The notes under the pieces were generated by a model. The model was given only the letters and a program-made list of their open reading frames with translations. It was not told the origin of the DNA and ran no database searches. From the NCBI GenBank assembly GCA_030430845.1, contig JAUIKE010000025.1, forward strand, positions 1-64,000: 64,000 bases of DNA, in the 5' to 3' direction. Source of the stretch: Bacteroidia bacterium (GTDB taxonomy: Bacteria; Bacteroidota; Bacteroidia; Chitinophagales; Saprospiraceae). The translations under genes were made by a program, and so were the position numbers. This document shows positions 46,643 through 55,186 of this stretch, one piece after another; positions within the stretch are counted from its first letter, which is position 1; every line of letters begins with the position of its first letter.

Positions 46643-47460
46643 TGAAAAAAAACCTTTTTAGCATACATGACCAGGTGGCCATCATAACCGGTGGAGCAGG
46701 CGTCCTCGGAGGCGCCATAGCCGAAGGCCTGGCCAGGGCCGGCGCCAAAGTAGGTATACTGAGCCGTACGGCTGAAAAAGTAAACAAAAAGGTAGCCGAT
46801 TTGAAAAGTCAAGGATTAGAAGCGATGCCGCTGGTATGTGATGTCCTTAACGAAAATCAACTGGAGGCAGCCCGTCAAAATGTGATGGACCGCTGGGGAC
46901 GAATTGACATCCTATTCAATGTGGCCGGCGGCAATCTATCCGGTGCTACGATCGGCCCGGAGCAAAACTTTTTTGATCTGTCTATCAAGGATTTTGACGC
47001 TGTTGTGGCCCTCAATCTGAAAGGAACGGTTTTGCCGACTTATGTTTTCGCCCAACAGATGGCCGAGCAAAAGCGGGGCAGTATCGTTAATATCTCTTCT
47101 GTAACGGCGCCGCGCCCCTTTACCCGGGTGGTCGGTTACTCCGCAGCCAAGGCCGCTATAGAAAATTTCACAAAATGGATGGCCGTCGAAATGGCCCAAA
47201 AGTACGGTGAAGAAATCCGGGTAAACGCCATTGCACCAGGAGTTTTTATAGGTGAACAAAACAGGCGTTTGCTGCTGGACGAACACAACGAGCTAACTGC
47301 CCGGGGGAGAACCATCATTGATCATACCCCCATGAAACGATTTGGCGAACCGAAAGAATTAATAGGCGCCGCCGTTTGGTTGTGCAGCCCCGCGGCTGCC
47401 TTCGTGACGGGTATTGTAGTGCCTGTGGATGGAGGGTTTACAGCGTTTGGGGGGGTGTAA
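46642..47460 (+). CDS. SDR-type D-mannonate oxidoreductase (fructuronate reductase)
   Basis: A 272-residue SDR with TGGAGVLGG (16-24), NVAGGN, NISSVTAPRP, YSAAKAA and the ending FVTGIVVPVDGGFTAFGGV. The segments GATIGPEQNFFDLSIKDFD and VFIGEQNR plus HTPMKRFG are characteristic of the SDR-type mannonate oxidoreductases of Bacteroidota and Thermotogae. It would reduce D-fructuronate to D-mannonate, the substrate of the UxuA encoded 6 kb upstream. It is translationally coupled to the haloperoxidase-like gene and seems to be the last functional PUL gene. Confidence 0.85.
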   Translation: MKKNLFSIHDQVAIITGGAGVLGGAIAEGLARAGAKVGILSRTAEKVNKKVADLKSQGLEAMPLVCDVLNENQLEAARQNVMDRWGRIDILFNVAGGNLSGATIGPEQNFFDLSIKDFDAVVALNLKGTVLPTYVFAQQMAEQKRGSIVNISSVTAPRPFTRVVGYSAAKAAIENFTKWMAVEMAQKYGEEIRVNAIAPGVFIGEQNRRLLLDEHNELTARGRTIIDHTPMKRFGEPKELIGAAVWLCSPAAAFVTGIVVPVDGGFTAFGGV

Positions 47461-47777
47461 AAAATGCCTTTTTTGTCAGCGCCCTCCGGCCTCAGGTCTG
47501 GCTGATCTCGGTATGGGATTCGGCTCATCCCAGCCCTATGGTCTACAAGCGATTGTTATCAGAAGAACTCTACCCCGGCCCTCGCGACATTTTTGCCACC
47601 GGTTTGCACGATGCCAATAAACTGATTGTAGTGGGCCTTGATAAATTGGCCATTAGCCAAGAGCATATCATCATACGAGTTGCTCCGGGTGGTGAATCAT
47701 TTCAGTTAATTGTATTGGAAGATGAGGAAGAAAATGGGAAAATAAAGTCGGTACACGGACCATACAAGTGCCGGTAG
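47461..47777 (+). other. Possible relic or small gene after the SDR
   Basis: A frame of about 105 codons in this stretch reads as plausible protein (SVWDSAHPSPMVYKRLLSEE, IFATGLHDANKLIVVGLDKL, SFQLIVLEDEEENGK) and ends at 47777. Its only upstream start lies inside the SDR gene in another frame. No family is recognised. It may be a decayed 3' fragment. The remainder of the gap to 47975 shows nothing clear. Confidence 0.3.
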
Positions 47778-47975
47778 AACGGCATTTAGATTTAAGTCAT
47801 TCCGTTTTTTTCTGTGAAATGTGACTTTTATTGTACAGCTCAGTCAAAATTAGGCCTTTTAACAGATTGGTAACAGGAGCTTAGCAAAGATTGACCTTAA
47901 ACTAAACAAGTTTACAAACGAACTCAATCGAACTTCTCTCTTGTTTTTCCAGTTGAATTACAAAAACCTTTATTA

Positions 47976-48638
47976 ATGAAAACTGAGTTGAACAAATTAT
48001 TTACTACTTTTTTATTTGCATTATGTACCCTCACAGTATTTGGCCAAAGTGTTTTGTCCGAAGTAGGTACAGAGCTCAAGGAAGGAGCAATATGGACGGA
48101 AAATTGCCAGGCCCCGGCTATCTATCATCTGTCCGATACATTGGCCATAAACGGAAATTTTGACGGAGTAACTGAAAATACACGTTTTGTAATAGACGGT
48201 CAATTATTCGTACCCGTATGGGAAACCCGTGATGAGGCATTATTTGTACTCAACAGTGTCACTCCCGGAAAGCAAGCCTTTGAAATACAGGACAGCAGAT
48301 TATCAGCCAAAGGAGATTTTCAGGTGATCCAGGTAAACCATTACTTGTCTAAGTCCAAATTGAAAAAAGGAGAAGATGTGTCCGTAAAGGTAGAAGTGAA
48401 GGGATTAGACGGCTGGGACCAGCCACTGACCATAGAATTGGTAAATCCAAAACCCGAATTATTTTCTCTTGCCGGTGGGGAAAAACAGGATTGGGTCATC
48501 TATCCTGGTGAAGCTTCTGTGAAAAACGTAATGGTGAATTGTTTGGAGAAAAACTCAGGTTCACTGAACTTAGCGGTTCAAGTAGTCAAAAACAGTGCTG
48601 ATTTTGGACCTTCCGAAGAAGTAGCCGCTAAAAGATAA
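47976..48638 (+). CDS. Secreted protein of unknown function
   Basis: A 220-residue protein with a signal peptide (about 1-23, ...CTLTVFGQ). The mature part is beta-rich with no clear catalytic motif (AINGNFDGVTENTRFVIDGQ, LKKGEDVSVKVEVKGLDGWD), suggesting one or two Ig-like sandwiches. A strong terminator follows. No specific family is recognised, and it is not clearly linked to the PUL. Confidence 0.6.
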   Translation: MKTELNKLFTTFLFALCTLTVFGQSVLSEVGTELKEGAIWTENCQAPAIYHLSDTLAINGNFDGVTENTRFVIDGQLFVPVWETRDEALFVLNSVTPGKQAFEIQDSRLSAKGDFQVIQVNHYLSKSKLKKGEDVSVKVEVKGLDGWDQPLTIELVNPKPELFSLAGGEKQDWVIYPGEASVKNVMVNCLEKNSGSLNLAVQVVKNSADFGPSEEVAAKR

Positions 48639-48644
48639 AAATTC

Positions 48645-48677
48645 AAAAAAATACCCCGCGGCGCGGGGTATTTTTTT
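48645..48677. terminator. Intrinsic terminator
   Basis: AAAAAATACCCCGC-GGC-GCGGGGTATTTTTT is a strong stem with A/T tracts on both sides. It serves the gene at 47976 and possibly the convergent dps. Confidence 0.9.
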
Positions 48678-48694
48678 GAAATATATTAAAACTT

Positions 48695-49171
48695 TTATCC
48701 CAGGTAAGAAGTAAACATCCAAACCAGTTTTTCCTGCTCGCGGATGTAATCGCTCATCAAGGCACTGGTTCCCTCATCTTGCATTTCTCCAGCTTGCTCA
48801 AGGATATCTCTTTCCAGTGGCAAAAGTACTGCATAACCATCTAAAATGGCATTTACGGATTCCTTTGCACTCGTAACTCCTCTCAGTTCCTTCACCTTTG
48901 CTAGCTCAAGATAATCTGAATAAGTGTGAAGAGGCGTATCCCCCAAAGTCAGAATTCTTTCTGCGATCTCATCTATTTTCACAAGGGCATCATTGTACAT
49001 TTCTTCGAATTTTTCGTGCAACTCAAAGAATTTTTCTCCTTTGATGTTCCAGTGAAAAGCTCTCAGATTCATATAGAACAATTGGTAATTAGCTAATAAC
49101 TGATTGAGTTTTCCGGCAACTTCTGTTGCTCCTTGTGCATCTAAACCTAAACGATTGGTGGTGGCTATCAT
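48695..49171 (-). CDS. dps: Dps-family DNA-binding ferritin-like protein
   Basis: A 158-residue protein of normal Dps length. The ferroxidase-site motif is visible: His in LRAFHWNIKG and HEKFEEMYNDALVKIDEIAERI with the acidic ligands. The C-terminal helix ends in MFTSYLG. It stores iron using peroxide and protects DNA. It lies near an OxyR gene and a sulfur-oxidation enzyme, so it probably belongs to an oxidative-stress group. Confidence 0.92.
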   Translation of the reverse strand: MIATTNRLGLDAQGATEVAGKLNQLLANYQLFYMNLRAFHWNIKGEKFFELHEKFEEMYNDALVKIDEIAERILTLGDTPLHTYSDYLELAKVKELRGVTSAKESVNAILDGYAVLLPLERDILEQAGEMQDEGTSALMSDYIREQEKLVWMFTSYLG

Positions 49172-49218
49172 AATTTTATTTTTTTAGAATTATTTTTGAA
49201 TAAAAAGCGTACATAGTT

Positions 49219-49283
49219 TTTTTAGTGGTCGGCTGATCCAGCTAATTTAGTTTCAATTTAAGATGAACAGCGACCACTAAAAA
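49219..49283. terminator. Inverted repeat between dps and the persulfide dioxygenase gene
   Basis: The arms TTTTTAGTGGTCG (49219-49231) and CGACCACTAAAAA (49271-49283) match perfectly around a loop of about 39 nt. It may terminate the gene at 49291 or regulate dps. Confidence 0.5.
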
Positions 49284-49290
49284 TGTAACA

Positions 49291-50712
49291 TTATATAGCT
49301 TCTACAAGTTGCCCTTTTACTACTGAATTGCCTTTTTCCAGCCATTCATCCATTCCTTCTGAGTAAACTTTCATATTTTCAAACCCTGCTTTATTCAGGA
49401 TGGAATAAGCAATGGCAGCTCTGTCCCCACTTTTACAATGAATAACGGTATTTTGACGACGGTCAATTTTTTCAAGATTGTCAGGCAGAACTCCTACAAA
49501 AGCATTTATGGCTCCTTCAATGTGTCCTTCTTTATATTCAGAGGCACCTCTTACGTCCAGCACCTGGATGCTGCCGTCGTCTAAAAGGGACTTAAATGCT
49601 TCAATATCTATTGGCTCATAACTCTTCAGCTGCCCTCCAAATGCGGTTGATAATTGCTCAGGTTTTACGAAACCAATGATATTATCCAAACCAATACGCA
49701 TCAACTTTCTTGTTACCTCTTCTAATTCATCCTCAGGTACTACCACAATGAAATCCTCCTCATAGTTGATCATCCAGCCGGCCCAGTTAGATAAGGCACT
49801 ATTATTCTGAAGGTTGAGACTATTTGGAATAAAGCCCTTGGCAAATTCTTTCTTATCGCGTGTATCAATGATTTTGATGCCGTCTGATTGCGCTTTTCTC
49901 AAAGCCTCATCTGAAAGATTTGGCACATCAGGCACGCTTGTAAGAAGAGGGCGATCCACCTTGTTGAGTTTCTTCATCATCGCAAAATACTTAGGAGGTT
50001 CGGGCTGGCCCGCCAGCAGATAATCGGTAAAAGCGGATTTATCGCTCAGCATTTGTAAGGCCCAGTTACGGATCTTTTCATAACCTACCGTAGAGGAAGG
50101 CACGGCCCCTAGGGCTTTACCACAGGCAGAACCTGCACCATGTCCCGGCCATACCTGAACATAATCCGGAATTTTGGCAAACTCTTGCAGTGATTGGTAC
50201 ATTTGATCGGCTCCCAAATCCTGTGTGCCTTTAATACCGGCTGCTTTTTCCAATAGATCTGGCCGCCCAACATCCCCAACAAAAACAAAGTCGCCGGTAA
50301 ACAGCATTACCGGACTGTCAGTAGCCGGATGGTCTGTCAACAGGAAGCTGATGCTTTCAGGCGTATGCCCGGGAGTGTGCAATACTTCAAAAGTCAAATT
50401 ACCCAATTCGATTTTATCGCCATGCTTGACCGGCTCATGAGGAAACTCATACTTCCAATCCTTATCTCCCTCGTCTGACAGATACAATTTTGCACCCGTC
50501 AAAGCAGCCAGTTCTCTGGAACCGGAAAGAAAATCCGCATGGATGTGTGTTTCAAAAATCTTGGTAATGGTCAAATTATTTTCTTTGGCAATTTCCAGGT
50601 AAGTATCCACATCCCGCTTCGGATCTATAACGGCCGCTACACCACCTTTTTGACATCCAATTACATAACTTGCCTGGGCTAAGCCCTTTTCATATACGTG
50701 TTGAAAAAACAT
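49291..50712 (-). CDS. Persulfide dioxygenase-rhodanese fusion (CstB/ETHE1-like)
   Basis: The start is at 50712 (MFFQHVYEKGLAQASYVIGC); the longer ORF enters the promoter. The 473-residue protein has an ETHE1-type metallo-beta-lactamase domain (1-250), with HIHADF (H56, H58, D60), HTPGHT, TGDFVF and WPGHG. A degenerate rhodanese domain without active Cys follows (about 265-355), then an active rhodanese (about 370-470) with C426 in HCKSGDR. This order matches CstB-type enzymes, which oxidise persulfides to sulfite and thiosulfate. It is divergent from oxyR, with a palindrome between them, so OxyR control is likely. Confidence 0.88.
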   Translation of the reverse strand: MFFQHVYEKGLAQASYVIGCQKGGVAAVIDPKRDVDTYLEIAKENNLTITKIFETHIHADFLSGSRELAALTGAKLYLSDEGDKDWKYEFPHEPVKHGDKIELGNLTFEVLHTPGHTPESISFLLTDHPATDSPVMLFTGDFVFVGDVGRPDLLEKAAGIKGTQDLGADQMYQSLQEFAKIPDYVQVWPGHGAGSACGKALGAVPSSTVGYEKIRNWALQMLSDKSAFTDYLLAGQPEPPKYFAMMKKLNKVDRPLLTSVPDVPNLSDEALRKAQSDGIKIIDTRDKKEFAKGFIPNSLNLQNNSALSNWAGWMINYEEDFIVVVPEDELEEVTRKLMRIGLDNIIGFVKPEQLSTAFGGQLKSYEPIDIEAFKSLLDDGSIQVLDVRGASEYKEGHIEGAINAFVGVLPDNLEKIDRRQNTVIHCKSGDRAAIAYSILNKAGFENMKVYSEGMDEWLEKGNSVVKGQLVEAI

Positions 50713-50776
50713 AGATTTTATTTTTTTAAGTGATGGTACAAAGATGCAGCAAATCCCAACATAGATCAAACTTAAA

Positions 50777-50799
50777 TTATCTATATTTACCATAGATAA
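50777..50799. promoter_or_regulatory. Palindrome in the divergent oxyR promoter region
   Basis: TTATCTAT-N7-ATAGATAA, a dyad of the kind bound by LysR-type regulators, lies 12 nt upstream of the oxyR start and 65 nt from the dioxygenase start. Confidence 0.55.
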
Positions 50800-50810
50800 A
50801 ATCTATACAA

Positions 50811-51749
50811 ATGAACTTACAACAATTAGAATACATCATTGCAGTCGATCGACTCCACAGTTTTAGTAAGGCAGCCGAATACTGTCATGTCACTCAAGCT
50901 ACTTTAAGTGCGATGGTCAAAAAACTGGAGGAAGAATTAGGCGTCGTCCTATTCGATCGGAAAGCGAAGCCGGTACTAACCACCGATTGTGGAGAAGAGA
51001 TCGTACAGGAAGCCAAAAAGGTCATTCACCACAGCAATGAACTGGTCAGTTTGTCCAAAACCGTGCAAGGACATATCAGCGGAAAGATCAAGATAGCCGT
51101 CATCCCTACCATAGCCAGTTCGCTGCTACCGCTCATCATTGAACCCATAATAAAAAAATATCCAGAACTAGAGCTTAACATTGTGGAGGTTACTACAGAT
51201 GAGATCCTGCACTCCTTAAAGGAAGGGGATACGGACATTGGCATCATCTCCACTCCTATTGAAGATAAAACCATCGAGGAGAATATACTTTATTATGAGG
51301 CACTTTGGGTGTACGGTGATATTCAAACCAACCGCAAATACCTCTTACCGGAAGAGATTATGGAATATAAGGTATGGTTGTTTGAAGAAGGCCACTGTTT
51401 AAGAGAACAATTTGTCAATCTCTGTGCTTTAAAAGCAAAACAAAACCAAGCGGATAAATTTAGGTTTGAGGCTAACTCTTTTGATACCCTGCTGAATATG
51501 GTCGATCATTTCGGGGGTCTGACCCTAATCCCGGAATTATATGTCAAAAGCATGTCGGAAGAGCGACGAAAGAAGGTTCGGCCTTTCAGGAAGCCGATAC
51601 CGGTACGGGAGGTCAGTCTGGTCTACTACCGGTCATTTGCCCGAGCTCGGATCGTTCAGGCATTGACAGCGGAGATTATCCAACTGGTGAAAAAGGAGTT
51701 AAGTACACAGAACTATAAAAATAGCGATATGATCATTGCGCAGATGTAG
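50811..51749 (+). CDS. oxyR: OxyR, peroxide-sensing LysR-type regulator
   Basis: A 312-residue LysR-type regulator. It has an N-terminal winged HTH (1-60, MNLQQLEYIIAVDRLHSFSKAAEYC) and a substrate-binding fold. The redox pair C196 and C205 sits in EEGHCLREQFVNLC, with the same spacing as C199/C208 of E. coli OxyR. This motif supports OxyR over CysB-like relatives. It is divergent from the persulfide dioxygenase and near dps, a classic OxyR target. Confidence 0.92.
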   Translation: MNLQQLEYIIAVDRLHSFSKAAEYCHVTQATLSAMVKKLEEELGVVLFDRKAKPVLTTDCGEEIVQEAKKVIHHSNELVSLSKTVQGHISGKIKIAVIPTIASSLLPLIIEPIIKKYPELELNIVEVTTDEILHSLKEGDTDIGIISTPIEDKTIEENILYYEALWVYGDIQTNRKYLLPEEIMEYKVWLFEEGHCLREQFVNLCALKAKQNQADKFRFEANSFDTLLNMVDHFGGLTLIPELYVKSMSEERRKKVRPFRKPIPVREVSLVYYRSFARARIVQALTAEIIQLVKKELSTQNYKNSDMIIAQM

Positions 51750-51961
51750 AGACATAAAAAAATGCAGGATGGCTAGGTTTGGATGCAAATTTTGTTGTAG
51801 CTTTGAGCTCTCACAATTGTAAAAACCATCAGGATCCTTACCTTAAATCCCCCTATTCATAAATTTTTGTATAGTATAGAAGTTAACTAAGTTTTTTTGC
51901 CAATGGCAAAAATCCTTTTAACCTCACATTATTCAATCTTTTAAACTAAATGTGATCTAAG

Positions 51962-52930
51962 ATGAAAATTACTATTTCACTCAGCGTTTTATTATTTTTT
52001 GTATTCACGGGCTTGCAAGCTCAAACGCTGGAAGAATTGAAGCAACAAAAGGCCGACCTGGAAGCTCAAAGAGCCGCTAAGCAGGCCGAAGCAGACGCTT
52101 TCAATGGCGAAATCAATGCTCTTGCCAAGCAAATTACCATTCTGACTCCCTGGCAGAAAGGCCTGAGTGGCCTGGTTGGGCTTAACTTTGGCAGTTCGAA
52201 CAACTGGCAAGCCAATGCTAACCCTAACAGTTCCAGCTCTGTTTTGAATATTGGCATTAATGCTTATGCCAACAACATCAAAGAAAAAAGCTTTTGGAGA
52301 AATACACTGACCACCAATGTCAGCTGGCAGGGCCTCGACAACAACACGAATGATGATGACGGCGGCACCGGCTTCTTGTCGAACCGAAATGCCGATGTAC
52401 TGATCCTGTCTTCCCTGTACGGTTTGCGATTCAATAAAGGCCTCGCAGCTTCTGCTCTGGGTGATATGAATACTTCGGTGTTCAACTTCCTGTCTCCCGG
52501 TACGGTCGATATCGGTATAGGTGCAACCTGGACGCCTCAGACAATCCCCAACCTGGTAGTGGTGGTACACCCGCTGACTTACCACTTTGCCTTTTCAGGT
52601 ATCGATGGCGTGGACGGCCAGTCTGACCTGGGTACCAAGCTGAAAGCTACTTACTCACTGAAGCTGCCAGGTAATGTGGTCTGGTCCTCCAACCTCGGAG
52701 CTTTCATTCCTTACAGCAGTGATAAGTATCCCATCACTTTTACGGATGAAAACGGTGATGTGCAAAACGCCGAAGAAGGCTTGTTCGAGTATACCTGGAT
52801 CAACTCTTTTAATATCGCCAATCTTTGGAAAGGATTTGGTGTCGGCTTCACGGTCGGCTTGAGAGGAGCTAAATTTGAATATCCTGACTTGCAGTCCTAT
52901 ACAGCGGTAGGGATTACTTATGGATTTTAA
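51962..52930 (+). CDS. DUF3078 family outer-membrane protein
   Basis: A 322-residue protein. It has a signal peptide (1-20) and a short coiled coil (about 22-55, LEELKQQKADLEAQRAAKQ). A beta-barrel-like DUF3078 region follows (60-322, GLVGLNFGSSNNWQANANPN ... VGITYGF) and ends in an aromatic residue, as for outer-membrane barrels. The coiled coil could form trimers. The function of the family is unknown. A strong terminator directly follows. Confidence 0.8.
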   Translation: MKITISLSVLLFFVFTGLQAQTLEELKQQKADLEAQRAAKQAEADAFNGEINALAKQITILTPWQKGLSGLVGLNFGSSNNWQANANPNSSSSVLNIGINAYANNIKEKSFWRNTLTTNVSWQGLDNNTNDDDGGTGFLSNRNADVLILSSLYGLRFNKGLAASALGDMNTSVFNFLSPGTVDIGIGATWTPQTIPNLVVVVHPLTYHFAFSGIDGVDGQSDLGTKLKATYSLKLPGNVVWSSNLGAFIPYSSDKYPITFTDENGDVQNAEEGLFEYTWINSFNIANLWKGFGVGFTVGLRGAKFEYPDLQSYTAVGITYGF

Positions 52931-52965
52931 AAAAAAGGAGCGGCTGACGGCCGCTCCTTTTTTTT
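52929..52965. terminator. Convergent-gene terminator
   Basis: AAAAAAAGGAGCGGC-TGACG-GCCGCTCCTTTTTTT lies between the convergent DUF3078 and 52965 genes. Confidence 0.9.
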
Positions 52966-54014
52966 TACCAATTTTGCTTCGGCATCTTCCGCCACTGCGT
53001 GTTATTATAATTTTTATTCACATTCGGGTTAAAGTTCACATCATTAGAGCCGATGACATCACCGTTGGAATTGATGTAATAATTCTGGTATCCTGATTGC
53101 ACCTGCATGTTTCTGTTATCCCAAGGGTTGGTCATGGTATACTCCTCGCGAATCATATTATTTTCCTTATTTCTCATGCGATCCTGCATATCCGATCTGC
53201 TCCAGTATCCCTGCATACTCATGTCGCTGATATCGCTGTAGGTTGAGTTATGGGCTCTTTGCTGTGCCTGGAAGGCTGCTTCATTGTTGCGCATTCTGGC
53301 ATTATGGGCTGCTGCACTTTGAGCCAATCTCTGCTGTGATTCACGCTCCATTTGTCTCAGTTTAGCTTGGTGAGCCATGGCTGTTTGCTGGTCCAATTGC
53401 CAATTGGCTTGTGCATATAGATAGGTTTCTTTGGCTTTTTCAAAAACCTGGGCAGGAGCTTCCAGTTCGGTAATGCCAAAGGTCCAGGTGCTTCCTCCCT
53501 GAGTATGCATGATCGCCTGAGTTATCAGGATTAAAGATTTACTTCCGTTTGGTTGTTGCCATTCGGATGCAATCATGTCATAAGATTGGATGCGGGCGCC
53601 ATTCATAGCTCCTTGCATAATTTGCAGGCTTCTTTGTGCAATCTGCTGCAGTGGATATTGTTTGAGCAGGCGCCCCCCTTGTTGTTGGATAGCCGGTGTT
53701 AAGTTCTGCTGAAAGATCGTCTGTAAAGGTACCGGATTGGCTACTTGCTTCCCCGCCATTTGGGCTATATAAGGATCTATATTGAAGTTATAGACTTCGG
53801 TAGGCATGGAATTCACCTGAATGCCGTTCGGGCCCTGGATGGAACCTGAAGAATGCACCTGCCAGCTAGCAGGCAGAGGTAGGTAGGATATCACGCGTCC
53901 GGATTGAGGATCGCGCATAGGTTTCATTTCTATATTCCCGGATTGGGCGTGGCTAAAATCGGAGAAAAACAGGCTGCATAAAAGGATCATCGAGCTTAAT
54001 TTTAGGTAATTCAT
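52965..54014 (-). CDS. Secreted Gln/Asn-rich protein of unknown function
   Basis: A 349-residue protein with a signal peptide (1-23). Residues 30-205 look globular (SGRVISYLPLPASWQVHS, STWTFGITELEAPAQVF). Then a helical Gln/Ala-rich stretch with heptad character (about 210-270, AMAHQAKLRQMERESQQRL) and an Asn/Tyr/Gln-rich tail (about 270-349) follow. No catalytic motif is visible and no family is recognised. It appears monocistronic. Confidence 0.65.
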   Translation of the reverse strand: MNYLKLSSMILLCSLFFSDFSHAQSGNIEMKPMRDPQSGRVISYLPLPASWQVHSSGSIQGPNGIQVNSMPTEVYNFNIDPYIAQMAGKQVANPVPLQTIFQQNLTPAIQQQGGRLLKQYPLQQIAQRSLQIMQGAMNGARIQSYDMIASEWQQPNGSKSLILITQAIMHTQGGSTWTFGITELEAPAQVFEKAKETYLYAQANWQLDQQTAMAHQAKLRQMERESQQRLAQSAAAHNARMRNNEAAFQAQQRAHNSTYSDISDMSMQGYWSRSDMQDRMRNKENNMIREEYTMTNPWDNRNMQVQSGYQNYYINSNGDVIGSNDVNFNPNVNKNYNNTQWRKMPKQNW

Positions 54015-54190
54015 AGTTTTTATTTTGAAAAAGTTTTCAAATGATTTTTACTATGTATCGCTCGATTTGGAAAAGGTCATCATGGAAATGGAAGGAAAAA
54101 TAATTTTTTTATAAAAAAAATGGACTTTGCCTTTATTTCCCCTGTCTGAGTATTCAACGAAAATGGATTCCATTATTTTGCTGCCAAAAA

Positions 54191-54248
54191 TTGATACCCT
54201 ATTGCTAAGTAGTATATTTTTTGCTAAATTGAAACCTTAAGGTATCAA
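54191..54248. promoter_or_regulatory. Inverted repeat before the membrane protein/XRE pair
   Basis: TTGATACC (54191-54198) and GGTATCAA (54241-54248) form a spaced dyad, with a further GGCTATCAAAA copy near 54260. This is a possible binding site for the XRE regulator. The gap 54015-54366 holds no gene. Confidence 0.35.
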
Positions 54249-54366
54249 AATAACACCCTAGGCTATCAAAAACCCTGATTCTAGGAGTCCGAAAGTATAA
54301 TATCTAAGGGTGCTACTGTTATAATTTATAATTGAACACTGTATTTCAACTATTAAATAATCAGCA

Positions 54367-54834
54367 ATGAACAAACAAAGAAAAATTTCTCCTGCAGATC
54401 AGGTGGATAACCATCGGCGGCTTTTATTTCTGGCTATGTTTTTACTTTCTCTGATATTTGGCATTAAGACAACCGCTTACCTCATCGATGAAGAAACAAA
54501 AGAAGTTTTAAATATTACAGCAAAGGTCCTTGCTGGATTATTCGCTATCGTATTAATCAGTTCGATCTACTTGAAATTAGCTTATATTCCAAGAAAGCAG
54601 CGACATCTTTTTAACTCACCGGACAGCTATGTTACCCAAGTATTCAATCAATCCTGTCGTAACTCCTGGGTTCTGACTTTTGTTTTGCTTACGCTGATCT
54701 CCGTTACTACCAGTCAATACAGCTCTGCTTATCCTACTGAATTTTATCTGAATCTCATTATGTTCATTATGCTGATGGTTTTCAGCCTGAGTTTTTTCGT
54801 ATTATTCCAAGCTGTAACCGAAGAAGAATTTTAA
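54367..54834 (+). CDS. Four-helix membrane protein paired with an XRE regulator
   Basis: A 155-residue protein with four predicted transmembrane helices (about 19-38, 51-70, 98-116, 125-148), and short charged ends. It is 16 nt upstream of a small XRE-type regulator, a common arrangement in which a small membrane protein and a Cro/C1 regulator form one unit. Function unknown; it may be a sensor or antagonist of the regulator (inference). Confidence 0.65.
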   Translation: MNKQRKISPADQVDNHRRLLFLAMFLLSLIFGIKTTAYLIDEETKEVLNITAKVLAGLFAIVLISSIYLKLAYIPRKQRHLFNSPDSYVTQVFNQSCRNSWVLTFVLLTLISVTTSQYSSAYPTEFYLNLIMFIMLMVFSLSFFVLFQAVTEEEF

Positions 54835-54850
54835 AAACCCAAACCGAAAA

Positions 54851-55060
54851 ATGAATACCATTCTTGTAAACCGAATCCGCGTTTTCAGGGCGGAGCATCG
54901 CATGAGTCAAAGTGACCTGGCCGAGCAGATCGGGGTTTCTCGAAAAACCATCAGTACGATAGAAGTTGGCAGATTTGTTCCTTCTACCATTATTGCTTTA
55001 AAAATAGCCCGATATTTTAAGGTCCCGGTGGAAGAGATCTTTTCATTGAAAGAGGAATAG
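54851..55060 (+). CDS. Small XRE/Cro-C1 family regulator
   Basis: A 69-residue single-domain HTH protein (NRIRVFRAEHRMSQSDLAEQIGVSRKTISTIEVGRFVPS), typical of the YozG/Cro-like regulators that have no other domain. It is in an operon with the upstream membrane protein. Confidence 0.9.
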   Translation: MNTILVNRIRVFRAEHRMSQSDLAEQIGVSRKTISTIEVGRFVPSTIIALKIARYFKVPVEEIFSLKEE

Positions 55061-55186
55061 TGAGCCACGTGTTATAATTAACTTGTACATCACCCACCTA
55101 AAATTTGCTGCTGGAAGAAAAAAAACGGGCTTATTTCTCAGGAGATTACTATATTCAGTCCCCTACTTCACTACAAACCAACTCAA

